A stretch of 37,562 nucleotides of DNA from a virus: positions 1 through 37,562 of the IMG/VR virus record IMGVR_UViG_3300044948_000463; one strand, given 5' to 3'. The translations under genes were made by a program, and so were the position numbers. The notes beneath the pieces were generated by a model. The model was given only the letters and a program-made list of their open reading frames with translations. It ran no database searches and was not told where the DNA came from. Below are positions 30,444 to 37,215 of the stretch, one piece after another (position 1 is the stretch's first letter; every line of letters starts with the position of its first letter).

Positions 30444-31242
30444 GGAAATCGAACAGATCATTGATGAGACTGGCGAAACACGCCGACTCGGATCTCTGGC
30501 TCCTCAGGAGGGATTCGTATCGGCGTTCAACACGTTTGAGCAGGAACATCCTGTCTGGGACGACGCTGATATCAAACGAGTCGTGACGAACTCAGACAGA
30601 ACTCCGCGCCGAGTCCTGTTTGCAAAAGAGTGGATTCAGAACCAGAAAAGCCACGGATCCTGCAACGGATACGCGGCTTCTGGCGCTTTGGCGAAAGCTC
30701 GCTTCCTGCGAGGGATTCAGGATAAGCTGAAGCTCTCTGGAGCGTTCATCTACTCGCTCATCAACGGTGGGCAGGATAACGGTTCTGCTCTGGAGAGCGG
30801 ACTGAAGGTTATTGGCACTCACGGAGCCCCACCAGAGGCTCTGGTTCCGTGGAACATGATTTACCCCAAGCAGCAGCCATCAAACGCCAAGGCAGAAGCC
30901 CTGAAGCACCGTGGGCTGAAGTGCTACGCTGTACAGACGAAGCAGGGATTCCGAACGGCTCTAGCCGCTGGGTTCCCTGTGATCGTGGCTGTTCAGGCCG
31001 GATCGAAGTTTCAGCGACTGAATGCCCAGGGGATTGCCTCGGCGGATTCAGGCGGCGGCAACCATGCGATCCACTGCGACGACATCCGGATTGTTGGCGG
31101 GCAGGAAGTTTACGACTCCTGCAATTCATGGGACGTGACTTACGGAGACCAAGGGCGAGCATTCCTGACGTGGGATTCGTTTGCCCAGACCTTCGGTCGG
31201 CATACGTTTTACGCCGTCGCGAGTACCGAAGAAAAGGATTAG
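30436..31242 (+). CDS. Papain-like cysteine peptidase (family C1)
   Basis: In this 268-residue protein, QNQKSHGSCNGYAASGA holds Gln70 and Cys76, the oxyanion glutamine and nucleophile at the papain spacing of six. GGGNHAIHCDD supplies His210 and CNSWDVTYGDQGRAFLTWDSF supplies Asn230 in an NSW motif with the typical following GxxG. The complete triad is present. GTG 30436 has AAAGG upstream. No clear signal peptide is visible, and the N-terminal 60 residues are acidic and may be a propeptide. It could be a virion or lysis protease, or act on host proteins. Confidence 0.88.
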   Translation: MSEEIEQIIDETGETRRLGSLAPQEGFVSAFNTFEQEHPVWDDADIKRVVTNSDRTPRRVLFAKEWIQNQKSHGSCNGYAASGALAKARFLRGIQDKLKLSGAFIYSLINGGQDNGSALESGLKVIGTHGAPPEALVPWNMIYPKQQPSNAKAEALKHRGLKCYAVQTKQGFRTALAAGFPVIVAVQAGSKFQRLNAQGIASADSGGGNHAIHCDDIRIVGGQEVYDSCNSWDVTYGDQGRAFLTWDSFAQTFGRHTFYAVASTEEKD

Positions 31243-31244
31243 TC

Positions 31245-31841
31245 ATGCAAAACGTCGTCTTCCTGCTTCTGTGCTGTCTTTCCGGGCCTCCGGAGATCTT
31301 CTCAGCCACCGGCGTTTACGCTGAAAAACCGAAAGCGACTCCTGCTCCGTACCTGCTCATGTTCACCGCAGAATGGTGCGGACCATGTCAGGCGTGGAAA
31401 AAGTCCGGGAAGAAAAAGCAGATCGAGGAAGCCGGCGTTTCCGTGACTTTCGTCGACATCGACAAGAATCCAGAGTACCGGATCGTGGGAGGACCGCTTC
31501 CAGCAGTGGATCGGTTCCCGACGTTCTGGCTTATGATCCCGCCCAACCAGAAGCCGGTCAAGGTGTGGGTCGGAACAGTTTCGCACTTGGATGTGCGGGC
31601 GAATTTGCGAATCCGCAGGTCAAAGGAAGATCTGGACAAATGGGTTCGCAGTAATTACACCGAGCAAACCACGTTAAAGATGGGTATGAAAAACAATTCG
31701 GAAGTCTGGAATCATCTTACAGATGGGACGGAAGGGACGCATGTTTTCACAAAAGAGCAGATTTCAGGGCTTGATTTATGGGTTGCCTTAGCACTTCATG
31801 ACGCTTTGCATTCCGGAAAGCTGACTCCGTTTGTAGACTGA
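31245..31841 (+). CDS. Exported thioredoxin-like protein
   Basis: This 198-residue protein starts with a hydrophobic signal segment (NVVFLLLCCLSGPPEIFS). YLLMFTAEWCGPCQAWKKSG (WCGPC at 44-48) is the thioredoxin active site and FPTFWLMIP carries the cis-proline position. KVWVGTVSHLDVRANL follows. The last 60 residues (VRSNYTEQTTLKMGM onward) are not thioredoxin. ATG 31245 begins two bases after the peptidase stop with AAAAGGA upstream. It would oxidise or reduce disulfides outside the cytoplasm, which may matter for the cysteine-rich tail proteins. Confidence 0.83.
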   Translation: MQNVVFLLLCCLSGPPEIFSATGVYAEKPKATPAPYLLMFTAEWCGPCQAWKKSGKKKQIEEAGVSVTFVDIDKNPEYRIVGGPLPAVDRFPTFWLMIPPNQKPVKVWVGTVSHLDVRANLRIRRSKEDLDKWVRSNYTEQTTLKMGMKNNSEVWNHLTDGTEGTHVFTKEQISGLDLWVALALHDALHSGKLTPFVD

Positions 31842-31854
31842 GCAGGGTTCCGCC

Positions 31855-32475
31855 ATGGCAATGCTGGCTTTTTGCTCAGGAAATGGAATCCAAGATGTGG
31901 ATGAACTTGAAAACCTTTTCAATAAACTGGTTGGGCTTTGGGGAATCCTGCTTGGTTGTGGTGGTGCCCTTCTTGCCGGTCACAAGTGGATCCGCCAGTG
32001 GTGCCGTACTGTCAGTCGTGCTATGCGGTTTTCTGTCGCTATGCATACTCATTTCGGTGCTAACCCCGCAGCTTCAGTTATTGAGTCACTCCGCGAGCAT
32101 ACACGCGACGGCGCTATTCGAGAGATCCGTCTCACACTTCTCGAAGAAAGCCTGGGAGCGGGAATCTACCTCTGCCATCCCGACACAGGTTCCTGCTTTA
32201 AGTGCAACACAGCCCTCTCTGAGTTGTGGGGAGTCGACCAAGTGTCTTTCTGTGAGTTTGGTTGGCTTTCCGCAGTTATGCCAGACGACCGGCTTGCCGT
32301 CCACGAGCGTTGGATTTCGAGCGTTAGAAATAAAATCCCGTATGAATGTGAGTACCGAATCAGAAACCAAAGGACAGGACGAGAGTTCCGAGTCGTAACT
32401 CGGGCATATCCGGCGGTATTGAAAGATGGTACGATTCTGTGCTACGTTGGGACTGTGGAAGAGATGAGGCACTGA
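31855..32475 (+). CDS. Membrane-anchored PAS-domain protein
   Basis: In this 206-residue protein, residues 20-45 hold one hydrophobic segment (LFNKLVGLWGILLGCGGALLAG). Residues about 100-205 form a PAS domain: GAGIYLCHPDTGSCFKCNTALSELWG, then WLSAVMPDDRLAVHERWISSV, YECEYRIRNQ and GREFRVVTRAYPAVLKDGTI, ending LCYVGTVEEM, as in PAS_3-type sensors. No kinase, cyclase or other output domain is attached. It would act at the inner membrane, possibly sensing a ligand or binding a partner. A 171-residue overlapping frame at 31883 is rejected as a shadow. Confidence 0.75.
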   Translation: MAMLAFCSGNGIQDVDELENLFNKLVGLWGILLGCGGALLAGHKWIRQWCRTVSRAMRFSVAMHTHFGANPAASVIESLREHTRDGAIREIRLTLLEESLGAGIYLCHPDTGSCFKCNTALSELWGVDQVSFCEFGWLSAVMPDDRLAVHERWISSVRNKIPYECEYRIRNQRTGREFRVVTRAYPAVLKDGTILCYVGTVEEMRH

Positions 32476-32577
32476 GGATAAGTAAACGCGGATCGTTGAT
32501 CCGCTCACATTCGGGTAAGTTCGAAAAACACAGGAAAGACAGTCGAAAACCGACTCCGCTGCTCATTGAGAGAAATC
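32476..32577 (+). other. Non-coding gap with two small hairpins
   Basis: GCGGATC (32488-32494) pairs with GATCCGC (32498-32504) across GTT, and AGTCG (32541-32545) pairs with CGACT (32551-32555). Neither has a T-run. The gap separates the PAS gene from the second tail-fibre set and may hold a promoter or leader; no clear promoter boxes are visible. Confidence 0.4.
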
Positions 32578-33432
32578 ATGTCTGATCCAGTACCATCATC
32601 AGCAATTTATGACGCGACCACCGGCGGACGGTCTGTGATCGTAGTGGCCGGAGGCTCTGATGGTGACGTGCTGACGCGACAGTCGGATGGCACGTATCTG
32701 CCGCAGGCTCCAAGTGCAGGCGGTGGAAATTCGTTTGAGACGATACGACCAGCAATCGGAGGCACGAACGGTACAGCAGTCGTGGCGGAGTCGGGCACTG
32801 ATACACTGACTCTCGATACCGGCTGCGGAATGACGATCACTGGAGACGCGGCGAGTGACAAAATCACACTGAATGCGTTTGGTGAAGAAGAACCAATTGC
32901 TGCGTTTCTCGGTTCGATTTACGAAACAATGCCGGGGATCATCGCAACAGGTACTGCATTGGGAATAACGGCTAACCGAAAGTATTTAATTCCTTGGAAA
33001 TGCACTAAGCGCAGGACGATTACAGAAATTGGCGTTAGTGTCACGGCAGGAACAGCATCAAATATTCGACTAGGAATCAGAAATCGAAACGCCGCGACCG
33101 GAGAACCAACTACACTCGTCAGTGATTGCGGAGTCGTGTCTGGAGCGACAAACGGAAACAAGATTATTTCCAGTCTGTCTATTACTTTAGATCCCGGCTG
33201 GTACTACCTCGAAATGGTGTCTGACGCTGGCCCAGCGTTGCGAGCTGTTGCAAGTGCAACACTGCAATCGACAAACATGGGATTCCAGTTGGTATCAACG
33301 AACACCCACACGATGGTGAGCGGGCTTTATCGAGCTTTTACCTACGGATCGTTGCCGTCGGACGAAACCGGCCAAACTCAAACCAATCACCTTTCTGCGG
33401 CTGGTACACTGCCAGTGATTTTTGTGAGGTAG
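32578..33432 (+). CDS. Probable tail fibre or receptor-binding appendage
   Basis: This 284-residue protein starts with a small N-terminal anchor, then GSDGDVLTRQSDGTYLPQAP, a pattern typical of phage tail-fibre stems, and a Thr/Gly/Ala-rich beta part (MTITGDAASDKITLNAFG). From about residue 110 (FLGSIYETMPGI) follows a jelly-roll-like C-terminal domain with Trp and Thr (WYYLEMVSDAGPALRAVASA). ATG 32578 follows TTGAGAGAAATC. Adsorption to the host surface is the likely role. Family is not proven. Confidence 0.6.
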   Translation: MSDPVPSSAIYDATTGGRSVIVVAGGSDGDVLTRQSDGTYLPQAPSAGGGNSFETIRPAIGGTNGTAVVAESGTDTLTLDTGCGMTITGDAASDKITLNAFGEEEPIAAFLGSIYETMPGIIATGTALGITANRKYLIPWKCTKRRTITEIGVSVTAGTASNIRLGIRNRNAATGEPTTLVSDCGVVSGATNGNKIISSLSITLDPGWYYLEMVSDAGPALRAVASATLQSTNMGFQLVSTNTHTMVSGLYRAFTYGSLPSDETGQTQTNHLSAAGTLPVIFVR

Positions 33433-33435
33433 CAC

Positions 33436-33873
33436 ATGCCAGCAGCGATCCATGAAAAAACCGATGCAGTCACCGGAGAGACATCTCAATTCGTGATTCC
33501 GTGGACTGCGGAAACGGCAAAAGAGCGACTGAAGGAATTGCGATTTGCACGCGAAACCGCAGGCGTGGTTGTCGATGGCGTTCCGATCAGCACGGAGCGA
33601 GGAGACCACAGGAACACAATGCTTTCGCTGGCTCTGGCTGGCTCACAAAGCCCATCAATGCAAGTGCCGTTTAAACTCGCTGACGGTTCGTTCATAGTCA
33701 TGTCAGGTGCTTTTGCATCAGCCGCATGGCAGTTCGGTCAGTCGTACGTGGCTCAATGTTTCTCTGTCGAAGGGGCCGCCTCAGCAGCGATTGACGCAGC
33801 ACAATCTGACGCAGAGATCGACGCGATTTTTGGCGGTCTGGAATGGCCTGGGCAGGAGTTTAGCACGACATGA
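33436..33873 (+). CDS. DUF4376-like tail-fibre-associated protein
   Basis: In this 145-residue protein, RLKELRFARETAGVVVDGVP, ISTERGDHRNTMLSLAL, then KLADGSFIVMSGAFASAAWQFGQSYVAQCF and a final SAAIDAAQSDAEIDAIF follow the order of DUF4376, often found fused or next to tail fibres. The N-terminal 20 residues are short. It starts shortly after the fibre gene and overlaps the next as ATGA. Possibly an assembly factor or part of the appendage. Confidence 0.65.
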   Translation: MPAAIHEKTDAVTGETSQFVIPWTAETAKERLKELRFARETAGVVVDGVPISTERGDHRNTMLSLALAGSQSPSMQVPFKLADGSFIVMSGAFASAAWQFGQSYVAQCFSVEGAASAAIDAAQSDAEIDAIFGGLEWPGQEFSTT

Positions 33874-34640
33874 CGACTCAGACGGTACAAATCCACACTT
33901 TTGACTACGGGGCTTCGCTGAGCAGTGCGACGCTTCGCAACGTGGCTGATGATACCCTCGAAGCGACTGCGGACAGCGTCAATGAGGTGACTGCTGATTC
34001 AGGGCTATACGCTGCGGTATTCAGTGAAGTGTCAGTGATCGCAGCCGGTGAGTATCGGTTGCGGGCAGTCGTCGGCGGTCAACCGATAAATCGCTACGTG
34101 ACTCTCTCAGGGACCGATGGCGAAGTTGTTCAAGCCAGATCGGAAAGACTAGCGGTACTGGACTCCGCTGCTCGTGTTACATTAGCTGCGTCACAACCGG
34201 ATTACGACCTGCCAACCAACGCGGAACTCAATGCGGCTTTGGCAGCATCAGACGACGCAACTTTGGCGGCAATCGCTGCCGAAGCGGTCAAGACATCAGC
34301 GATCAAAGCGAAAACTGACAATCTCCCGACAGATCCGGCTGACCAATCCCTCCTTGAGGCAGCAATCACAGCAGCAACTTCTCCGCTGGCGACCCCGGCT
34401 CAGGTGAATGCTCAGGTGCTGGATGTTCTGTCGGTCGACACATTCTCCGAGTTGACTGCTCCTCCGGCGGCAACGAGTAGCCTGAAGGACAAGATCACTT
34501 GGTTGTTCATGTACGCTCGCAACAAGGTTACACAGACGGCGATCGCAAGAACCCTGTACCGCGACGACACGACCACCGTTGCAGGAACCTCAACGACTTC
34601 CGATAACGGGACGACATTCACGAAGGGTGAGGACGCATGA
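33870..34640 (+). CDS. Tail or appendage structural protein
   Basis: This 256-residue protein has a beta-sandwich-like first part (TVQIHTFDYGASLSSATLRNV), then a helical middle with repeated KAKTDNLPTDPA (residues about 150-162), a short signature seen in phage appendage proteins, and a Thr-rich end (DDTTTVAGTSTTSDNGTTF). Its start and stop overlap neighbours as ATGA. A tail-appendage role is inferred from its neighbours. Confidence 0.5.
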   Translation: MTTQTVQIHTFDYGASLSSATLRNVADDTLEATADSVNEVTADSGLYAAVFSEVSVIAAGEYRLRAVVGGQPINRYVTLSGTDGEVVQARSERLAVLDSAARVTLAASQPDYDLPTNAELNAALAASDDATLAAIAAEAVKTSAIKAKTDNLPTDPADQSLLEAAITAATSPLATPAQVNAQVLDVLSVDTFSELTAPPAATSSLKDKITWLFMYARNKVTQTAIARTLYRDDTTTVAGTSTTSDNGTTFTKGEDA

Positions 34641-34903
34641 CGACCACAGCAGCAAAACGCAGCGCTGCCGCTGGGGTTGCGCTGCCGGGATTCGTTACGA
34701 TCCCATTCGCGAATGGAACTGACGACCAAACATCTCGATGGCACGGAGCATTCTGTTACTTCCTTGGTTCGGAACAGACTGCAGTCCCAGCGGTCGGCTG
34801 GACGGTGTCTGGACGCGAGCGAGTCTTTAGTGCAGAATCTGTGTCTCGAGTATTCGCGGCGTCTCGCAATCCTCGGGTATGGCGATTCAGGGAGAGAACG
34901 TGA
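34637..34903 (+). CDS. Small protein of the appendage module
   Basis: This 88-residue protein starts in an ATGA overlap. It is Ala-rich then aromatic (GWTVSGRERVF, RWHGAFCYFLGSEQ) and ends in a basic segment. The stop TGA overlaps the next ATG. No family is recognised; a competing frame at 34677 is rejected because it starts without a site and crosses the next gene. Confidence 0.5.
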   Translation: MTTTAAKRSAAAGVALPGFVTIPFANGTDDQTSRWHGAFCYFLGSEQTAVPAVGWTVSGRERVFSAESVSRVFAASRNPRVWRFRERT

Positions 34904-35271
34904 TGTCGGAATATCCGGATTGCTACGAGTCCAGCAACGTGCTGTGCAAGCACAGTCGCGCGACGATCACAGTTTACCTCGACCTGAACAAGAGACTGCC
35001 GCCTGACGTAACGGTGTCGAATCCTACGGCAGATCCTGTCGACGCGACACTGACCATTACTAATGTGGACACGATCGACGTGGACACAGTTGTCGAATCA
35101 GATTCGGGATGCAGTGGGCTCACCCTGATCGCAGGCCGAGCGATTCAAATGACGATCGCCGGCGGAGCCTCCTCAGACGACGAATCAATCGTGACGGTCG
35201 GCTTCGACATCAGTAACGGCGACGAGGATTATCTGGACTGCCGGATTCTGGTGGGTGGAGTCGGCGCATAA
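34903..35271 (+). CDS. Small beta-rich protein, end of the late operon
   Basis: This 122-residue protein starts at ATG 34903 with GGAGAG upstream and overlaps the previous stop (TGATG); ATG 34879 is an alternative. It is rich in Thr, Val and Asp with alternating beta patterns (TLTITNVDTIDVDTVVES, SIVTVGFDISNGDEDY), and resembles a small Ig-like domain of a surface appendage. It is the last gene on this strand before the convergent junction. Confidence 0.55.
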   Translation: MSEYPDCYESSNVLCKHSRATITVYLDLNKRLPPDVTVSNPTADPVDATLTITNVDTIDVDTVVESDSGCSGLTLIAGRAIQMTIAGGASSDDESIVTVGFDISNGDEDYLDCRILVGGVGA

Positions 35272-35294
35272 AAACGGAGCCATCCTTGGCTCCG
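35271..35294 (-). terminator. Rho-independent terminator of the minus-strand operon
   Basis: CGGAGCC (35275-35281) and GGCTCCG (35288-35294) form a 7-bp hairpin with a 6-base loop. Read on the minus strand it is followed by TTTTT and TATG. On the plus strand no T-run follows, so it mainly ends transcripts from the minus-strand genes that converge here. Confidence 0.75.
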
Positions 35295-35312
35295 CCGGAC
35301 TCCGTTCGCGGA

Positions 35313-36143
35313 TTACTCTGCAGCAGAGTCGACGATGTTCAATCGCCCTGCATCATGCATCCGCTGCAGTTCTTCCTTGTACTTCTCTTTGATCACGGAA
35401 GCCGTCGCAGGATCCAGAGTGCCCGTTCGCTGTGGAACAACGACCGAGTAATCCTTTCCTGATGCAGACTTCTCAACCTTCAATCCCAATGATACATACG
35501 CCATTGTGTGGGGGACGTTAAGCTGCCGGAAAAACTTCCGGATCGGCATGATCGACGTTGGCCCAAGCTGGATCCGCAGCGGGAGAGCCTCAGCCTTTCG
35601 AAGAACGTAGAGGATCTGATAGTCCTTCGCCTTCTTGCCCTTCGATCCGGCCTTCGTTGAACTCCCGAACTCGCAGTAAGGCAGTTTGTTCGGGCCATCC
35701 CAGTAAAAGTACCGGACGGGATTCCCTTCCGCATCCTCACGCAGGGCTCCGGCTTCCCGGAGAACGTCTGCCGGCACTTCGTGATTTGGGAGAACATCCT
35801 GCATGTCCGCAGGAACTTCCGCCCAGGGGATATTCAGCCGAGCGTACTTCATGTCGTCAGAGACAAGCACAGGCTTGTCATCGGACGTTTCGTCGGCCTT
35901 CCAGAGAATCCCCTTCTGGCAACGGAACACGATCACGCCTTCGATCGCTGCCGTGGATTCCATCCCGTTAGCGCCGTTGATGGTCCAGAACATTCCACCA
36001 CCGGACGGAGTTTTGACTCGGGGAAAGTCGGACTCCAGAAATCCTCCGCCATCGCCGTTTTCCAGCATTGCTGCTGCCAATTCGCTGCCATCGGCAAGAA
36101 CTGAGAAATCGGACTTCTGATACTGCACGAGTGCTGTGGACAT
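35313..36143 (-). CDS. Conserved phage early protein, possible single-strand DNA-binding type
   Basis: This 276-residue protein starts at 36143 with AAAGG upstream; the longer frame to 36215 adds 24 residues over the gap. ALVQYQKSDFSVLADG, FLESDFPRVKTPSGGGMFW and TAAIEGVIVFRCQKG match the opening pattern of a family I recall from phage replication regions, with IMPIRKFFRQLNV and TMAYVSLGLKVEKSASGKD following as in its homologues. The zinc-like middle of other members seems absent. A DNA-binding role in replication or recombination is a tentative inference. Confidence 0.6.
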   Translation of the reverse strand: MSTALVQYQKSDFSVLADGSELAAAMLENGDGGGFLESDFPRVKTPSGGGMFWTINGANGMESTAAIEGVIVFRCQKGILWKADETSDDKPVLVSDDMKYARLNIPWAEVPADMQDVLPNHEVPADVLREAGALREDAEGNPVRYFYWDGPNKLPYCEFGSSTKAGSKGKKAKDYQILYVLRKAEALPLRIQLGPTSIMPIRKFFRQLNVPHTMAYVSLGLKVEKSASGKDYSVVVPQRTGTLDPATASVIKEKYKEELQRMHDAGRLNIVDSAAE

Positions 36144-36428
36144 TGAACACCTTTCGAAAGGAAACATTGGGTACTGGCGATTTGCCAGAATTGCGAGCGA
36201 GGATTCGAACCTCATTTAGCTTCAAGTCTGCCACCACGCAGAAGTCGACTCGCAAAACAAGATCTGATGTTGAATCGAACAGCAATCCACAGTCTGCTTC
36301 ATGGTCTGTGAATGACGCACCACGTCTCAGATCGATCCCGCAGAAACACGGCAGGGTACTCTCCTGCATACTGAAATTGCCGTCAGCGTCCTGTAGTTTG
36401 AACGACGTGTTTCTTTGGAAGACTAACG
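36144..36428 (-). other. Gap with an ambiguous open frame
   Basis: No standard gene fits this 285-base gap in an otherwise tight operon. A minus-strand frame open from about 36450 to 35968 reads protein-like (SLTLVFQRNTSFKLQDADG, then MQESTLPCFCGIDLRRGASF) and could start at CTG 36432 as CTGA overlapping the previous stop, or at ATG 36369. It has no stop before the next gene and would overlap it by 176 bases. A tRNA-like sequence lies inside at 36190-36255. Confidence 0.3.
36190..36255 (-). other. tRNA-like sequence, possibly a decayed tRNA-Ser (UGA)
   Basis: Read on the minus strand, TTGCGAG at 36255-36249 and CTCGCAA at 36197-36191 form a perfect 7-bp acceptor-like stem. TGAGG-TTCGAAT-CCTCG is a canonical T arm directly before the 3' acceptor strand. 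GTGGTGG lies in a D-loop-like place and GCAGACTTGAAG resembles the anticodon stem and loop of tRNA-Ser(UGA). The 3' anticodon stem and variable arm are missing (66 bases instead of about 85). It may be a relic or a mimic, or chance within coding DNA. Confidence 0.35.
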
Positions 36429-36674
36429 TCAGGCTGTTCTCCAGACCCTGACTTTCTTTTCGGACTTACCAATCTTCTCGATGCGGAACGACCAGTCTTT
36501 GTACTCGTCGTTCTTCTTGAACTGGCGAATGCAGGCATAGACTGTCTGGTACGACGCATTGATATCGGCGGCATCGTCAACTTCCATCTGCTGGAAATTG
36601 TACTCGCGCGGACGACCGACACGAGCGGGATCCGGAGGAGTCAGCCCTTTGGTAATCTTCATTTCAGAACTCAC
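36429..36674 (-). CDS. Small DNA-binding-like early protein
   Basis: This 81-residue protein starts at GTG 36674, overlapping the preceding stop as GTGA; ATG 36662 is possible. INASYQTVYACIRQFKKND looks like a helix-turn-helix-type segment followed by a beta pair ending KKVRVWRTA. GRPREYNFQQMEVDD is polar. It resembles small phage proteins that carry a wHTH. A regulatory role is possible. Confidence 0.6.
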   Translation of the reverse strand: MSSEMKITKGLTPPDPARVGRPREYNFQQMEVDDAADINASYQTVYACIRQFKKNDEYKDWSFRIEKIGKSEKKVRVWRTA

Positions 36675-37105
36675 GATCTATAAGAGATTCTCGGTTTCTC
36701 AATCACCGAGATCAGGTTCAAAACTGAAGGGTCAAGCTGCTCGCCATTCTCTTCGATTTCCTTGATCCGCGACCGCAGGGTTGCTGCGTTGTAATCGCGT
36801 TTCACAATGTCAGACGTATCAGGGCATTCCGCCAGAGCCTGGATGAATGCCTGCTTCGCCTCGGCCTTCTGTTCTTCCGTCGCATCCATCGGATACCGGA
36901 TCGCGTAGAACTTGTCGACTCTGGTGTAAAGAGTCTTCCCGGACTCCAACTTTATGCATGGAAGAGTCTCGTCTGCCATCTTATCCAGAAGTTCCTGCTC
37001 GAGACTTTCGATCTCGGCAGAGACTTCTTTTGTGTCAGCAGCCGCCTTGTTCTTTCGATCAAGCAACTTCTCAAACTTTCGAGCCAACTCACCAATACTC
37101 GGCAT
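36671..37105 (-). CDS. Conserved phage early protein with coiled coil
   Basis: In this 144-residue protein, residues 1-45 form a charged helix with coiled-coil character (LARKFEKLLDRKNKAAADTK). The rest follows a pattern I recall from phage early regions: LPCIKLESGKTLYTRVDKFYA, then IVKRDYNAATLRSRIKEIE and a short basic end. It lies two genes from the helicase. ATG 37105 has only weak upstream GGA. Function is unknown; involvement in replication is inferred from neighbours. Confidence 0.65.
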   Translation of the reverse strand: MPSIGELARKFEKLLDRKNKAAADTKEVSAEIESLEQELLDKMADETLPCIKLESGKTLYTRVDKFYAIRYPMDATEEQKAEAKQAFIQALAECPDTSDIVKRDYNAATLRSRIKEIEENGEQLDPSVLNLISVIEKPRISYRS

Positions 37106-37215
37106 AAGGTATCCATTTCTAAAACGAAGTCAAGAAAAACTGTAGGTTATTTTATTATCGGAATGGTTATCCGCTGCTCACAATGAACAGCGGATGTTCC
37201 ACACCTCTGTTCAAT
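37106..37215 (-). promoter_or_regulatory. Intergenic region with lac-operator-like element
   Basis: ATCCGCTG (37169-37176) and CAGCGGAT (37188-37195) can form an 8-bp hairpin. Overlapping it, 37162-37184 reads on the minus strand as ATTGTGAGC-AGC-GGATAACC followed by ATT, which equals the lac operator core with three extra bases. AT-rich DNA at 37141-37160 and TTGACT at 37133-37128 lie downstream of it on the minus strand and may belong to a promoter for the gene at 37105. Confidence 0.35.

Noticed and set aside
30849-31244. N-terminal extension of the thioredoxin frame back to 30849
   Set aside because: The extension overlaps the peptidase gene in another frame. ATG 31245 with AAAAGGA and a signal peptide is the better start.
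31883-32398. 171-codon frame overlapping the PAS gene
   Set aside because: Lies fully inside the PAS gene in another frame, has no ribosome site, and the PAS motifs decide the frame.
34677-35006. 109-codon frame between the last two late genes
   Set aside because: Crosses two well-coupled genes and has no ribosome site.
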